Shown: in pieces, positions 1-6,610 of the stretch
Layout: every line of letters starts with the position of its first letter
Numbering within the stretch: the first letter of the stretch is position 1
Assembly (NCBI GenBank): GCA_020427625.1
Contig: JAGQOI010000455.1
Location: 1-6,692, forward strand
Reading direction: 5' to 3'
Length of the DNA stretch: 6,692 bases
Origin: Phycisphaerales bacterium
GTDB taxonomy: Bacteria > Planctomycetota > Phycisphaerae > Phycisphaerales > SM1A02
The notes under the pieces: generated by a model
What the model was told of the DNA's origin: nothing
The model's input: only the letters and a program-made list of their open reading frames with translations
The model's database searches: none
Position numbers and translations under genes: made by a program

Positions 1-1
1 G

Positions 2-133
2 ACCGACTTCGGACCGGCGTCGACGCAGTGGATGCTGCGGGTGGAACGGGATGACGACGATCTGTGGTGGATCACGGAAGTGGTCTGGCTCGGACTCGGC
101 GGGGAACCGCCGCGTCAGGGTGATCTGCGCTGA
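2..133 (+). CDS. 3' end of a gene for a small beta-rich protein, possibly NTF2/SnoaL-like
   Basis: The frame is open from the first complete codon at position 2 to a TGA at 131-133, giving the last 43 residues of a protein whose start lies outside the window. The fragment reads as two amphipathic beta strands separated by a run of four aspartates (strand cores WMLRVER and LWWITEVVWLGL), followed by a short polar tail ending GDLR. Paired strands rich in Trp with an 'xWxITEV' core are common at the C-terminal edge of NTF2/SnoaL-like folds, so that is my best guess. The fragment is too short to fix family or function. It converges on the secreted-protein gene, with only 30 bp between the two stop codons, and its own stop lies in the first unit of a tandem repeat. 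Its coding nature rests on the non-random residue pattern, because no start is visible. Confidence 0.5.
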   Translation, partial: TDFGPASTQWMLRVERDDDDLWWITEVVWLGLGGEPPRQGDLR

Positions 134-183
134 GCGCGTTCAGGTGATCGGCGCCGAGCGCGTTCAGGGCGATCGGCGCTGAG
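127..183. repeat. Imperfect tandem repeat (about 24-25 bp, two full units plus a partial third)
   Basis: Two near-identical units lie head to tail: unit 1 at about 128-151 (24 bp) and unit 2 at about 152-176 (25 bp). They share the core GAGCGCGTTCAGG followed by GATCGG. A partial third copy (CGCTGAG) follows at 177-183, and a decayed copy (GATCTGCGCTGA) precedes at 122-133. Each unit also contains a mini inverted repeat, GCGC-nnn-GCGC. The stop of the plus-strand gene (131-133) sits in unit 1, and the stop of the minus-strand gene (164-166 read in reverse) sits in unit 2. No T-run follows, so this is not a classical intrinsic terminator. Confidence 0.75.
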
Positions 184-2905
184 GTGGCCGGAGCACGTCG
201 GTCGGCAGTTCGGGGATCTCGAGGAGTCGGTTGAGCACCGCCGGCCCGTCGCGTTCGGAGACGCCGACCCGCAGCAGCTTGTTCGACAGCACCGCCGCGC
301 CGTTCGGAATGCGGAACGTCCGCCAGACCGTCTGTCCGGGTTCGAGACCGACGATGGGCTTGCGCATCTGCTTGACGTCCGGCGCGATGACGGTCGCGAC
401 GAGCTGCATGACGCGATCGCCGCGATTGCTCACGATCTGGGTCACGATGACATCCAGCGTGCCGTCGATCTCGTTGCGCGCGATGGTCCAGGTCGCCTCC
501 ATGTGCAGGTGTTCGTGTCCGACCTCGACCGCGATCGGCATGTGGACGACGTAGTGCTCGCTCGCCTGCACGTCGATCTCGGCGTCGAGCACGTGACGGC
601 CGGACTCGACGCTGCGCTGGAACACGAGTTCGATCGGGACCCGCGCGGATTCGCCGGGCTCGATCACGAAGTCCGCGATCCGCGGCCGCACCTGCCAGCG
701 CTGCGGCGGCGTGAGCCGCACCGACCCGGCGATCATCACGTCGAACGGGTTCGTGAGGACGATCGTCGACTCGTGCACCTGGTGCAGGGCGGGGATGAGC
801 AGGGGATCGAGCCGGATGCCGCCGCGGAAGCGCGCGAGCGCGAGCTCGATGTCCTCGATGAAGACGGGCATGTCGTCGAGCGGGATGTGGTGCGCGCCGT
901 CGACGGCGAGCACCCGTCGCTCGTTGCCGAACAGGTCGACGATCCGTACCGCGCCGTCGGAGAGCAGCGCGTCGATCCGCGCCCGCCCGCGCGGCGCCAG
1001 TTCGTTCCAGGCGAGCAGCGCCGACGGGCGTCCGCCGCCCTCGAGGATCCAACAGCGCAGGCCGTCGCCGAGGTCGAGTTCGCCGCCGAAACGACGCTCG
1101 TGCAGACGATCGGCGAGCGTCCGCCAGACCGCGTACGTCGGGTCGGGCATGACCTGCCGGCGCTGGGCGCCGTAGAAGGTCCACGGCGATTCGAGCGCGA
1201 GCAGCGCCCCGTCCTCCCGCCAGGCGTGCAGCGCCCGCATCGCGAGATCCGCCGCCTGCCCCCGCACGCCGTACACCTCCGCCGGAATCGGCTCCAGGAT
1301 CAGCGTCGGCGCGATCGCGTGACCGGTCCAGTCCCGCACGAGTTCCGGCAATCCCGCGGCATACTGTTCGAACCCGACCCGGATGACGTATCCCACGTGC
1401 GACGCCGGCTCGGGCAGGAGCAGGTCGAACGGCCAGGGCAGCAGCGCCACCGGCCCGGGCACGAACTCCGACAGCGCCCGCCGCGCCTGCTCCGCCCGGT
1501 CCGGCGCCCCGTCGCGCCACCGGTCGAGGAGCCGGAACGAGTTGCCGATCTGCCAGCGCGACACCGTCTGTCCGAAGCGGAGCAGGATCTGTTCGAGGTA
1601 CGGACGCCAGGTGACCGGATCCACGAGCAGGGTGTCGAGCACCTGCGTCGCATCCACCCCCACCGTCGCCGCGAGTTCCGACGGAACCCCGTCGAGACGC
1701 AGCACGAGGTCGACGTGATGAGATCGGATGCGGTCGAGCATGTCGCGCAGCGCGTACGTGTCGCCGGGCACCGATTCCATCGTCATCTCCGGCGACCACA
1801 CCGGGAGGAACGCCGTGCCGACGCCGCTCTCGTCGAGCAGCGGCGGCAGCATCTCGAGTTCGTCGAGCGCGGCCTCGCGCACGACGAGACCGAACCGGTT
1901 GTCCTGGACCAGGCCCTGTCGACGCAGCGCCGGCGCGACGACGAAGTCCAGACGCGTCGTCGCGACCGTCATCTTCTCGTTGTGCAGATCCAGCGTGGCG
2001 CGATACCAGCCGAACGGAAGCATCGGCAACTCGATGCGGGCCGGGTGCGACGTGCGCGGCGAGGCGAAGGACCGCTCCGCCACCATCGCGCCCGAATAGT
2101 CGAAGATCCGCAGATCCGCCCCCAACGCCTCCTGCGTCAGGTCGCGCACGAGCAGACGCAACGCCAGCACCTCCGGATCCACGACGACGTTGCCCGGCGC
2201 GTCGGTGCTCAGTTCCACCCGAGGCAACTGGATGACCATCACGTCGTCGAACCACGCCGTCCCGCTCACATCGTCGAACTGCGGACGACCCGCGTCCTGA
2301 CGACGCTGCGGCAGATGGTCCGCCTGGACGAGCTGGAGCTCCAGCGCGAGGTCCGCGGCATCCGGAAACGAGCCGCGCAGCGCGATCGACGCCTCCGTCC
2401 ACACGCCGGGCTCGTTCGTCAGGATCGGCGCGCTGTACGCCCGGCTCGCCTCGATGATGTTGCCCTGGTGATCGTGAAACCACGCCACCAGGCGCGCCCG
2501 CGCATGCGTGAGACCGGCCGTCGCGATCTGCGCGCGAACGAGATAATCCGCGTCCGGCAGCACCGGAATCACCGCGCTCGGAATCCGCGCCGCCAGCGAT
2601 CCGCCGTCGAGATCGAACCGGAACGACCAGTCGCCGCCCGCGGCCCGATCATCCGACAGACGCATCGAGCCGAACCGAGGAAACCCCGTCGCGACGTCGT
2701 CGAGCCGGTAGAAGTAGTTCGGCATCGGGTACGGGATGTGCGGCGCCTCCTCGAAGTCGAAGTGACGCACCACCCGTCGCAGCGTGTCCAGCACCGGACG
2801 GTTCGACTCGCCCGACGGCGCATCCTGCGCCGTCGCCGACGACCCGCCGGCCGCCAGAAGGACGAACAGCACCCATCGCGCCATCGTGGTCGGAGTCCGA
2901 TCCAT
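164..2905 (-). CDS. Large secreted multidomain protein with a glycosidase-like barrel core
   Basis: Encodes 913 residues. An N-terminal signal peptide is clear: basic Arg10, hydrophobic stretch 11-20, and an AxA cleavage site at 24-26, so the product is exported. Residues ~45-230 look like a carbohydrate-binding-type jelly-roll: FDFEE near 50, FRFDLDGGSL near 95-104, and a closing AWFDDVMVIQLPRVEL strand. Residues ~240-325 form another beta-sandwich. Residues ~335-620 resemble a clan GH-A-like (beta/alpha)8 barrel, including WQIGNS at 451-456, LILEP at 535-539 and QAADLAMRAL at 550-559. Residues ~700-790 and ~790-900 are two further beta-sandwiches, the first like NEW3-type domains of sugar-binding proteins. 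In GH-A enzymes the acid/base is the Glu of a G-N-E motif; here the residue is Ser456, while Glu538 could be a surviving nucleophile. It may therefore bind rather than cleave polysaccharide. Met1 is preferred over Met8 because a -10-like element sits 7 nt upstream. Substrate is unknown. The overall resemblance to planctomycete envelope proteins is from memory, not a search. Confidence 0.85.
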   Translation of the reverse strand: MDRTPTTMARWVLFVLLAAGGSSATAQDAPSGESNRPVLDTLRRVVRHFDFEEAPHIPYPMPNYFYRLDDVATGFPRFGSMRLSDDRAAGGDWSFRFDLDGGSLAARIPSAVIPVLPDADYLVRAQIATAGLTHARARLVAWFHDHQGNIIEASRAYSAPILTNEPGVWTEASIALRGSFPDAADLALELQLVQADHLPQRRQDAGRPQFDDVSGTAWFDDVMVIQLPRVELSTDAPGNVVVDPEVLALRLLVRDLTQEALGADLRIFDYSGAMVAERSFASPRTSHPARIELPMLPFGWYRATLDLHNEKMTVATTRLDFVVAPALRRQGLVQDNRFGLVVREAALDELEMLPPLLDESGVGTAFLPVWSPEMTMESVPGDTYALRDMLDRIRSHHVDLVLRLDGVPSELAATVGVDATQVLDTLLVDPVTWRPYLEQILLRFGQTVSRWQIGNSFRLLDRWRDGAPDRAEQARRALSEFVPGPVALLPWPFDLLLPEPASHVGYVIRVGFEQYAAGLPELVRDWTGHAIAPTLILEPIPAEVYGVRGQAADLAMRALHAWREDGALLALESPWTFYGAQRRQVMPDPTYAVWRTLADRLHERRFGGELDLGDGLRCWILEGGGRPSALLAWNELAPRGRARIDALLSDGAVRIVDLFGNERRVLAVDGAHHIPLDDMPVFIEDIELALARFRGGIRLDPLLIPALHQVHESTIVLTNPFDVMIAGSVRLTPPQRWQVRPRIADFVIEPGESARVPIELVFQRSVESGRHVLDAEIDVQASEHYVVHMPIAVEVGHEHLHMEATWTIARNEIDGTLDVIVTQIVSNRGDRVMQLVATVIAPDVKQMRKPIVGLEPGQTVWRTFRIPNGAAVLSNKLLRVGVSERDGPAVLNRLLEIPELPTDVLRPPQRRSP

Positions 2906-2912
2906 CGTCGTC

Positions 2913-2942
2913 GTTATCGGTCGAACCGACCCGCCGCTTCAG
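2913..2942 (-). promoter_or_regulatory. Candidate leaderless promoter of the secreted-protein gene
   Basis: Read on the minus strand, GATAAC (2913-2918) matches TATAAT at four of six positions and ends 7 nt before the ATG at 2905. A weak -35-like CTGAAG lies at 2937-2942 with an 18-bp spacer. This places the predicted transcription start at or next to the start codon. No Shine-Dalgarno sequence precedes the ATG, which agrees with a leaderless message. The -35 match is poor, so this rests mainly on the -10 and its spacing. Confidence 0.4.
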
Positions 2943-2946
2943 GCGA

Positions 2947-2975
2947 TTGCCATCCCGGGCGGCCCGCCCTACGCT
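2947..2975 (+). promoter_or_regulatory. Candidate sigma70-type promoter of the uracil-DNA glycosylase gene
   Basis: TTGCCA (2947-2952) and TACGCT (2970-2975) are separated by exactly 17 bp. They match the -35 consensus TTGACA at four or five positions and the -10 TATAAT at three. The -10 ends 8 nt before the ATG at 2984, so transcription would begin within a base or two of the start codon. The promoter is back-to-back with, and does not overlap, the minus-strand candidate at 2913-2942. Confidence 0.5.
2957..2969. promoter_or_regulatory. 13-bp perfect palindrome in the promoter spacer (possible operator)
   Basis: GGGCGG-C-CCGCCC forms 6-bp inverted arms around one central base. It lies wholly inside the 17-bp spacer between the candidate -35 and -10 of the uracil-DNA glycosylase promoter, abutting the -10. 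Such a position suits a repressor or activator site. In DNA this rich in GC a 13-bp G/C-only palindrome can also arise by chance, and no regulator is encoded nearby. Confidence 0.3.
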
Positions 2976-2983
2976 CGCCCCCG

Positions 2984-3676
2984 ATGGCGACCCGACGACA
3001 CCCGCTCGCACGCCTCGAGTCCCGCATCCCCGACTGCGAGGCCTGCCCGTCCCTGCGCGAGTATTGCGCCTCCGTCGCCGAGACGAAACGACGGGCCTAC
3101 GCCGACTGCACGTACTGGGGACGACCCGTGCCGGGATTCGGCGACCACGACGCCCGAATCCTCATCGTCGGACTCGCGCCCGCCGCCCACGGCGCCAATC
3201 GCACCGGACGCATGTTCACCGGCGATCGATCCGGCGACTTCCTGTTCGCCGCCCTCCACCGAACCGGGTTTGCCAACCAGGCCGAGGCGACGGATCGCGA
3301 CGACGGGCTGGTGCTGCGCGGCGTCTACATCGCGGCCGCGCTGCGCTGCGCCCCGCCCGCGAACCGTCCCACGCCCGCCCAACTGGATGCCTGTCGTCCG
3401 TTCCTCGTGCGGGAGTTCGACCTCCTCCGTCCCCGCGTGGTGCTCTGCCTGGGCGGCATCGCGTGGGGTGCGGCGCTGGGCGTGCTGCGGGCGCGCGGGA
3501 CCCCGATTCCCGTGCCACGCCCGCGGTTCGGGCACGGCGCGTCGGTCGACCTGGCGGGTCTGCACCTGCTCGGCAGCTATCACGTGAGCCAGCAGAACAC
3601 GTTCACGGGTCGGCTCACGCCGCCGATGCTGGACGCGATTCTGGAGCGGGCGCGGGCGCGGGCGGCGACGGGCTGA
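2984..3676 (+). CDS. udgB: Family 5 uracil-DNA glycosylase with Fe-S cluster (UdgB type)
   Basis: A 230-residue base-excision repair enzyme of the UDG superfamily, family 5. Known members excise uracil and other deaminated bases such as hypoxanthine from double-stranded DNA, which is useful in a GC-rich genome exposed to cytosine deamination. The family signature is plain: motif A GLAPAAHGANRTGR at 63-76 followed by MFTGDRSGDF (77-86), and motif B GSYHVSQQNTFTGR at 197-210 with His200 and Asn205. Family 5 lacks the polar water-activating residue of families 1-4 in motif A; Asp81 and Asn127 align plausibly with residues important in Thermus UDGb. Four cysteines fit the [4Fe-4S] ligand pattern of families 4/5: Cys18 and Cys21 (CxxC), Cys122 and Cys137. 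Length is normal apart from a short N-terminal segment. The ATG at 2984 is chosen because it places the CxxC near the N terminus as in relatives, and because a promoter -10 ends 8 nt upstream. The same frame stays open far upstream, but that part is antisense to the secreted-protein gene. Confidence 0.93.
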   Translation: MATRRHPLARLESRIPDCEACPSLREYCASVAETKRRAYADCTYWGRPVPGFGDHDARILIVGLAPAAHGANRTGRMFTGDRSGDFLFAALHRTGFANQAEATDRDDGLVLRGVYIAAALRCAPPANRPTPAQLDACRPFLVREFDLLRPRVVLCLGGIAWGAALGVLRARGTPIPVPRPRFGHGASVDLAGLHLLGSYHVSQQNTFTGRLTPPMLDAILERARARAATG

Positions 3677-3712
3677 GCATCGGGCGCCGGCGCGGAAGTC
3701 CCTGATCATGCC

Positions 3713-3718
3713 TACCAT
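3713..3718 (+). promoter_or_regulatory. Possible -10 element upstream of the SDR-HAD gene
   Basis: TACCAT (four of six to TATAAT) stands in the 84-bp gap after the uracil-DNA glycosylase gene. No recognisable -35 lies 16-18 bp upstream. A start about 7 nt downstream would give a leader of roughly 36 nt, unlike the neighbouring genes. The SDR-HAD gene could equally be read through from the glycosylase gene, since no terminator-like hairpin with a T-run separates them. A perfect palindrome, GCGCCGGCGC, lies at 3684-3693. Confidence 0.22.
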
Positions 3719-3760
3719 ACGCCACCCCCGCACCGTCCGACCCGAGTTGCGAACCCTCCC

Positions 3761-5536
3761 ATGCGCCTCTTCCTCACCGGTGCGACCGGACAGATCGGAC
3801 GACGCCTCATCACGGCCTGCCTCGATCGCGGCGACGAGGTCGTCGCGCTCACCCGGCGCCTCTCGAAGACCCGGGATCTGTTCGGGCCCGATCTGCCGCG
3901 ACTCACCTTCGTCGAGGGCGACGTCGCCCGCGAGGGCGCCTGGCAGCGCTCGGTGAGCGGCTGCGATGCGGTCGTCCACCTCGCCGGCGCGGGCATCGCC
4001 GACCATCGCTGGACGGCACGCTACCGGCGGACGCTCGTGAACAGCCGCGTCGACGGCACGGCCCGGGTCGTCGACGCGATGCGCAAGGCGCGGCACCGGC
4101 CGGGGGTGTTCGTGTCCGGCTCGGCGGTCGGCTACTACGGCGAGACGGGCGACGAGTGGGTGGACGAATCGGCGGGACCGGGTGACGACTTCCTCGCCGA
4201 TCTGTGTCGGCGCTGGGAGGCCCAGGCCGCGTTCGCCGAGGGCCTGGACATCCGCACGGTGCGGCTGCGCACCGGCGTCGTGTTCGACGGCGCGGGCGGC
4301 GCGCTGTCGAAGATGGCGACCCCGATCCGGTGGTTCGTGGGCGGGCGTCTCGGGTCCGGGCGGCAGTTCATGTCGTGGATCCACTGGCGGGACCAGATCG
4401 GCCTCATCCTGCACGCGGTCGACGACGAGCGCATTCGCGGTCCGCTCAATGCGACGGCGCCGGAACCCGCGCGCAACATCGACGTCACCCGCGCGATCGG
4501 ACGCGTGCTCCATCGACCGACGTTCCTCCCGGCGCCGGCCCTGGCGCTGCGGGTCGCGTTGGGCGGGTTCGCGAGCGCGCTGCTCATGAGCCAGCGGGTG
4601 CGCTGCCGCGTCGCGACGGAGACGGACTATCGCTTCCGTCACCCGGATCTCGATGCCGCGGTGGCGGACCTGCTCACGCCGCCGGCGCCGGTCGCACCCG
4701 CGCCCCCGAGACCGATGCGCCCGACCGAGACGGTGCGTCTGCTCGTGCTCGACATCGACGGGACGCTGGTGCATTCGGACGGGCGCTTGTCGCCGGAGGT
4801 CGTCGCGGCCTGTCGCGGCGCGAAGCGTGCGAACTGCGAGGTCGTGCTGGCGACGGCGCGATCGCCGCGTTCGGCCGCGGCGTACATCGAGGAGTTGGCG
4901 CTGGGCGGGCCGACGATTCACTTCAACGGCGCGTTGATCTGGGATCACGCGCGTCGCGGCGCGCGTCATCACGTCGGTCTCGACCCGGCGATCGTGCGGG
5001 AGATCATCACGGCCGCGAGGGCGCTGGGGGACGACATCACGATCGGCGTCGACATCATCGACCGGTGGTACGCGGACCGGGTGGACCTTCGTTTCCAGGA
5101 CGACGGTGCGCCGACGATCGAGCCCGACGAGGTCGGCCCGGTGGAGTCGTTCGTCACCGCGCCGGTCTCGCGCCTGAGCATCATCGGTCTGCCCGCCCAC
5201 ACGAACGCGCTGCTGGCGATGATCCGCGCGACCTACTGGCGTCAGCGTCGCGTGGCGCTGTTCCTCGAGCCGACGCTCATCCAGATCGCCCATCCTCTCG
5301 TCGACAAGGGCATCGCCGTGCAGCGGATCGCCGCCGAGATGGGGATCACGCGGGGCCAGGTCCTCGCGGTGGGCGACGGCGTCAACGACAAGGGCCTGAT
5401 CGAGTGGGCCGGCTTCGGCGTCGCCGTCGGCAACGCCTGCGACGAACTCAAGGCGCTGGCGGACGTCGTGGCGCCGACCAACGATGAACACGGCGTGGCG
5501 CACGTCATCCGACAGTACGTCACGCGGAAGTGGTAG
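3761..5536 (+). CDS. Fusion protein: TIGR01777/YfcH-type SDR epimerase plus HAD-IIB (Cof-like) phosphatase
   Basis: Encodes 591 residues in one uninterrupted frame. Residues 1-305 are an atypical extended SDR of the TIGR01777 (YfcH) group, usually about 300 residues alone. It has a Rossmann GATGQIG at 7-13, VVHLAGAG at 71-78, the SGSAVGYYG segment at 119-127, DFLADLCRRWE at 143-153 and a DUF1731-like C terminus ending RFRHPDLDAAVADLL. A Pro/Ala-rich linker (306-320) leads to a complete HAD subclass IIB domain (~325-591). HAD motif I is DIDGT with Asp331 and Asp333, motif II is Thr365 in LATAR, motif III is Lys516, and motif IV is GDGVNDKG with Asp539 and Asp543; a C2 cap occupies roughly 390-510. 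All phosphatase residues are present, so both halves look active. The family substrates are unsettled: the SDR is annotated as a nucleotide-sugar epimerase, and Cof-like HADs dephosphorylate sugar phosphates or cofactor phosphates. A Met at residue 319 (ATG at 4715) could restart translation of the HAD alone. The start at 3761 gives the textbook N terminus MRLFLTGATG. The stop overlaps the -10 element of the next gene. Confidence 0.9.
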   Translation: MRLFLTGATGQIGRRLITACLDRGDEVVALTRRLSKTRDLFGPDLPRLTFVEGDVAREGAWQRSVSGCDAVVHLAGAGIADHRWTARYRRTLVNSRVDGTARVVDAMRKARHRPGVFVSGSAVGYYGETGDEWVDESAGPGDDFLADLCRRWEAQAAFAEGLDIRTVRLRTGVVFDGAGGALSKMATPIRWFVGGRLGSGRQFMSWIHWRDQIGLILHAVDDERIRGPLNATAPEPARNIDVTRAIGRVLHRPTFLPAPALALRVALGGFASALLMSQRVRCRVATETDYRFRHPDLDAAVADLLTPPAPVAPAPPRPMRPTETVRLLVLDIDGTLVHSDGRLSPEVVAACRGAKRANCEVVLATARSPRSAAAYIEELALGGPTIHFNGALIWDHARRGARHHVGLDPAIVREIITAARALGDDITIGVDIIDRWYADRVDLRFQDDGAPTIEPDEVGPVESFVTAPVSRLSIIGLPAHTNALLAMIRATYWRQRRVALFLEPTLIQIAHPLVDKGIAVQRIAAEMGITRGQVLAVGDGVNDKGLIEWAGFGVAVGNACDELKALADVVAPTNDEHGVAHVIRQYVTRKW

Positions 5537-5539
5537 GAT
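5509..5539 (+). promoter_or_regulatory. Candidate leaderless promoter of ilvE, overlapping the upstream stop codon
   Basis: TAGGAT (5534-5539) is a good -10 hexamer whose first three bases are the TAG stop codon of the SDR-HAD gene. It ends 8 nt before the ilvE ATG at 5548, predicting a start at or very near that ATG. A partial -35, CCGACA (5509-5514), lies 19 bp upstream, which is a long spacer, so the -35 is weak. The 11-bp gap holds no Shine-Dalgarno sequence. Confidence 0.5.
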
Positions 5540-5547
5540 AGTCCACC

Positions 5548-6483
5548 ATGACCCAGACCCGAGACCCCCGCGCAACGGCCTCCACCCCGCCACCGACCAC
5601 CGGCGACCGGACGCTGAAGATCTGGCTCGACGGCGCCCTCGTCGACAAGGATCAGGCGAAGGTCTCGGTCTTCGATCACGGCCTGCTCTACGGCGACGGC
5701 TGCTTCGAGGGAATCCGCGTCTACGGCGGACGCATCTTCAAGTTCGCGTCGCACCTCCGGCGACTCTACCAGTCCGCCGAGAAGATCCGGCTCACGCCCG
5801 CCTACCCGATGACCGAGATCGACGCCGCGACCCGCGCCACCGTCGCCGCCAACGGACTCCGCGATGCGTACATCCGCCTCGTCTTCACCCGCGGCGTCGG
5901 CACGCTCGGACTCCACCCCTTCCGCTGCCCCCGCTCCGGCACCTTCATCATCGCCGACAAGATCCAGCTCTACCCGCCGGAACTCTACCTCCGCGGCATG
6001 AAGGTCATCGTCGCCCGCCGGCCTCGCATCCCGATCGAATCGCTCGATCCCGCCATCAAGAGCCTCAACTACCTCAACAACATCCTCGCCAAGATCGAGG
6101 CCATCGACGCCGACGTCCTCGAGGCGATCATGCTCAACACCCGCGGCTACGTGAGCGAGTGCACCGGCGACAACATCTTCATCGTCCGCGACGGCACCCT
6201 CTTCACGCCGCCCACCGAAGCCGGCATCCTGCACGGCATCACCCGGCAGTACGTCATCACGACCCTCGCACCCGCGCTCGGACTCACCGTCGAACAACGA
6301 CTCATGAAGATCGACGACGTCCTCGCCGCCGACGAGGTCTTCCTCACCGGCACCGCCGCCGAGATCATCGGCGTGAGCCAGATCGACGACGCCACCATCG
6401 GCCGCGGCGGCGTCGGACCAATCACCCGTCGCCTCGCCGACGCCTTCAGCGCCAGCGTGCACGAGAACGCGCCCGAGGATTGA
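5548..6483 (+). CDS. ilvE: Branched-chain amino-acid aminotransferase (class IV, PLP)
   Basis: A 311-residue cytoplasmic fold-type IV PLP enzyme. It transfers the amino group between glutamate and the 2-oxo acids of leucine, isoleucine and valine, the last step of their synthesis and first of their breakdown. The IlvE signature is strong: the N-terminal core IWLDGALVDKDQAKVSVFDH (25-44), LLYGDGCFEGIRVY (46-59), Arg72 in the HLRRLYQSA phosphate-binding region, and Lys171 in IKSLNYLNNILAKIEA as the Schiff-base lysine. Glu204 in YVSECTGDNIF is the residue expected to contact the PLP pyridine nitrogen, and LTGTAAEI at 266-273 is the phosphate-binding loop. D-alanine and 4-amino-4-deoxychorismate relatives share the fold, but the KSLNYLNN block favours the branched-chain type. 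The first ~22 residues form a Thr/Pro-rich extension before the usual start (relatives begin near residue 24). The ATG at 5548 is kept because no later start codon precedes the conserved core and a -10 element ends 8 nt upstream. It follows the SDR-HAD gene by 11 bp. Confidence 0.92.
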   Translation: MTQTRDPRATASTPPPTTGDRTLKIWLDGALVDKDQAKVSVFDHGLLYGDGCFEGIRVYGGRIFKFASHLRRLYQSAEKIRLTPAYPMTEIDAATRATVAANGLRDAYIRLVFTRGVGTLGLHPFRCPRSGTFIIADKIQLYPPELYLRGMKVIVARRPRIPIESLDPAIKSLNYLNNILAKIEAIDADVLEAIMLNTRGYVSECTGDNIFIVRDGTLFTPPTEAGILHGITRQYVITTLAPALGLTVEQRLMKIDDVLAADEVFLTGTAAEIIGVSQIDDATIGRGGVGPITRRLADAFSASVHENAPED

Positions 6484-6610
6484 CCGGGATCGCACCGCCC
6501 ATCGCACCGACGCCGGCTCGGCGCCCCGGCTCGTGAGCGACGCGACCGGTATTTTCTTGCGGCCGACCGCCGCGCTCGCGACCATGGATCCGCCTCACGC
6601 TCGCCGCCCC

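Noticed and set aside
127..183. CRISPR-like array
   Set aside because: Units are directly abutting with no spacers, and there are only two full copies.
72..2483. Minus-strand 803-residue frame overlapping the secreted-protein gene
   Set aside because: Almost wholly Arg/Ala/Gly with no motifs or signal peptide, whereas the overlapping frame at 164-2905 has a signal peptide and ordered domains. It is a frame-shifted shadow.
503..2983. Plus-strand frame open for about 2.5 kb upstream of, and in frame with, the uracil-DNA glycosylase
   Set aside because: It is antisense to the secreted-protein gene, its translation is dominated by Arg/His/Asp/Glu with no domain pattern, and the glycosylase family starts near position 2984. 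High GC suppresses stop codons.
2969..5593. Minus-strand 874-residue frame across the glycosylase and SDR-HAD genes
   Set aside because: Antisense to two genes with unmistakable family motifs; its composition is Arg/Asp/His-rich and unstructured.
6512..6558. Possible intrinsic terminator: GCCGG/CCGGC stem then TATTTTCTT
   Set aside because: The T-rich patch is about 20 nt beyond the stem and broken by C; the geometry does not fit an intrinsic terminator on either strand.
5242..6585. Minus-strand 447-residue acidic frame over ilvE
   Set aside because: Antisense to a textbook aminotransferase; Gly/Asp/Glu/Val content mirrors the complementary codons.
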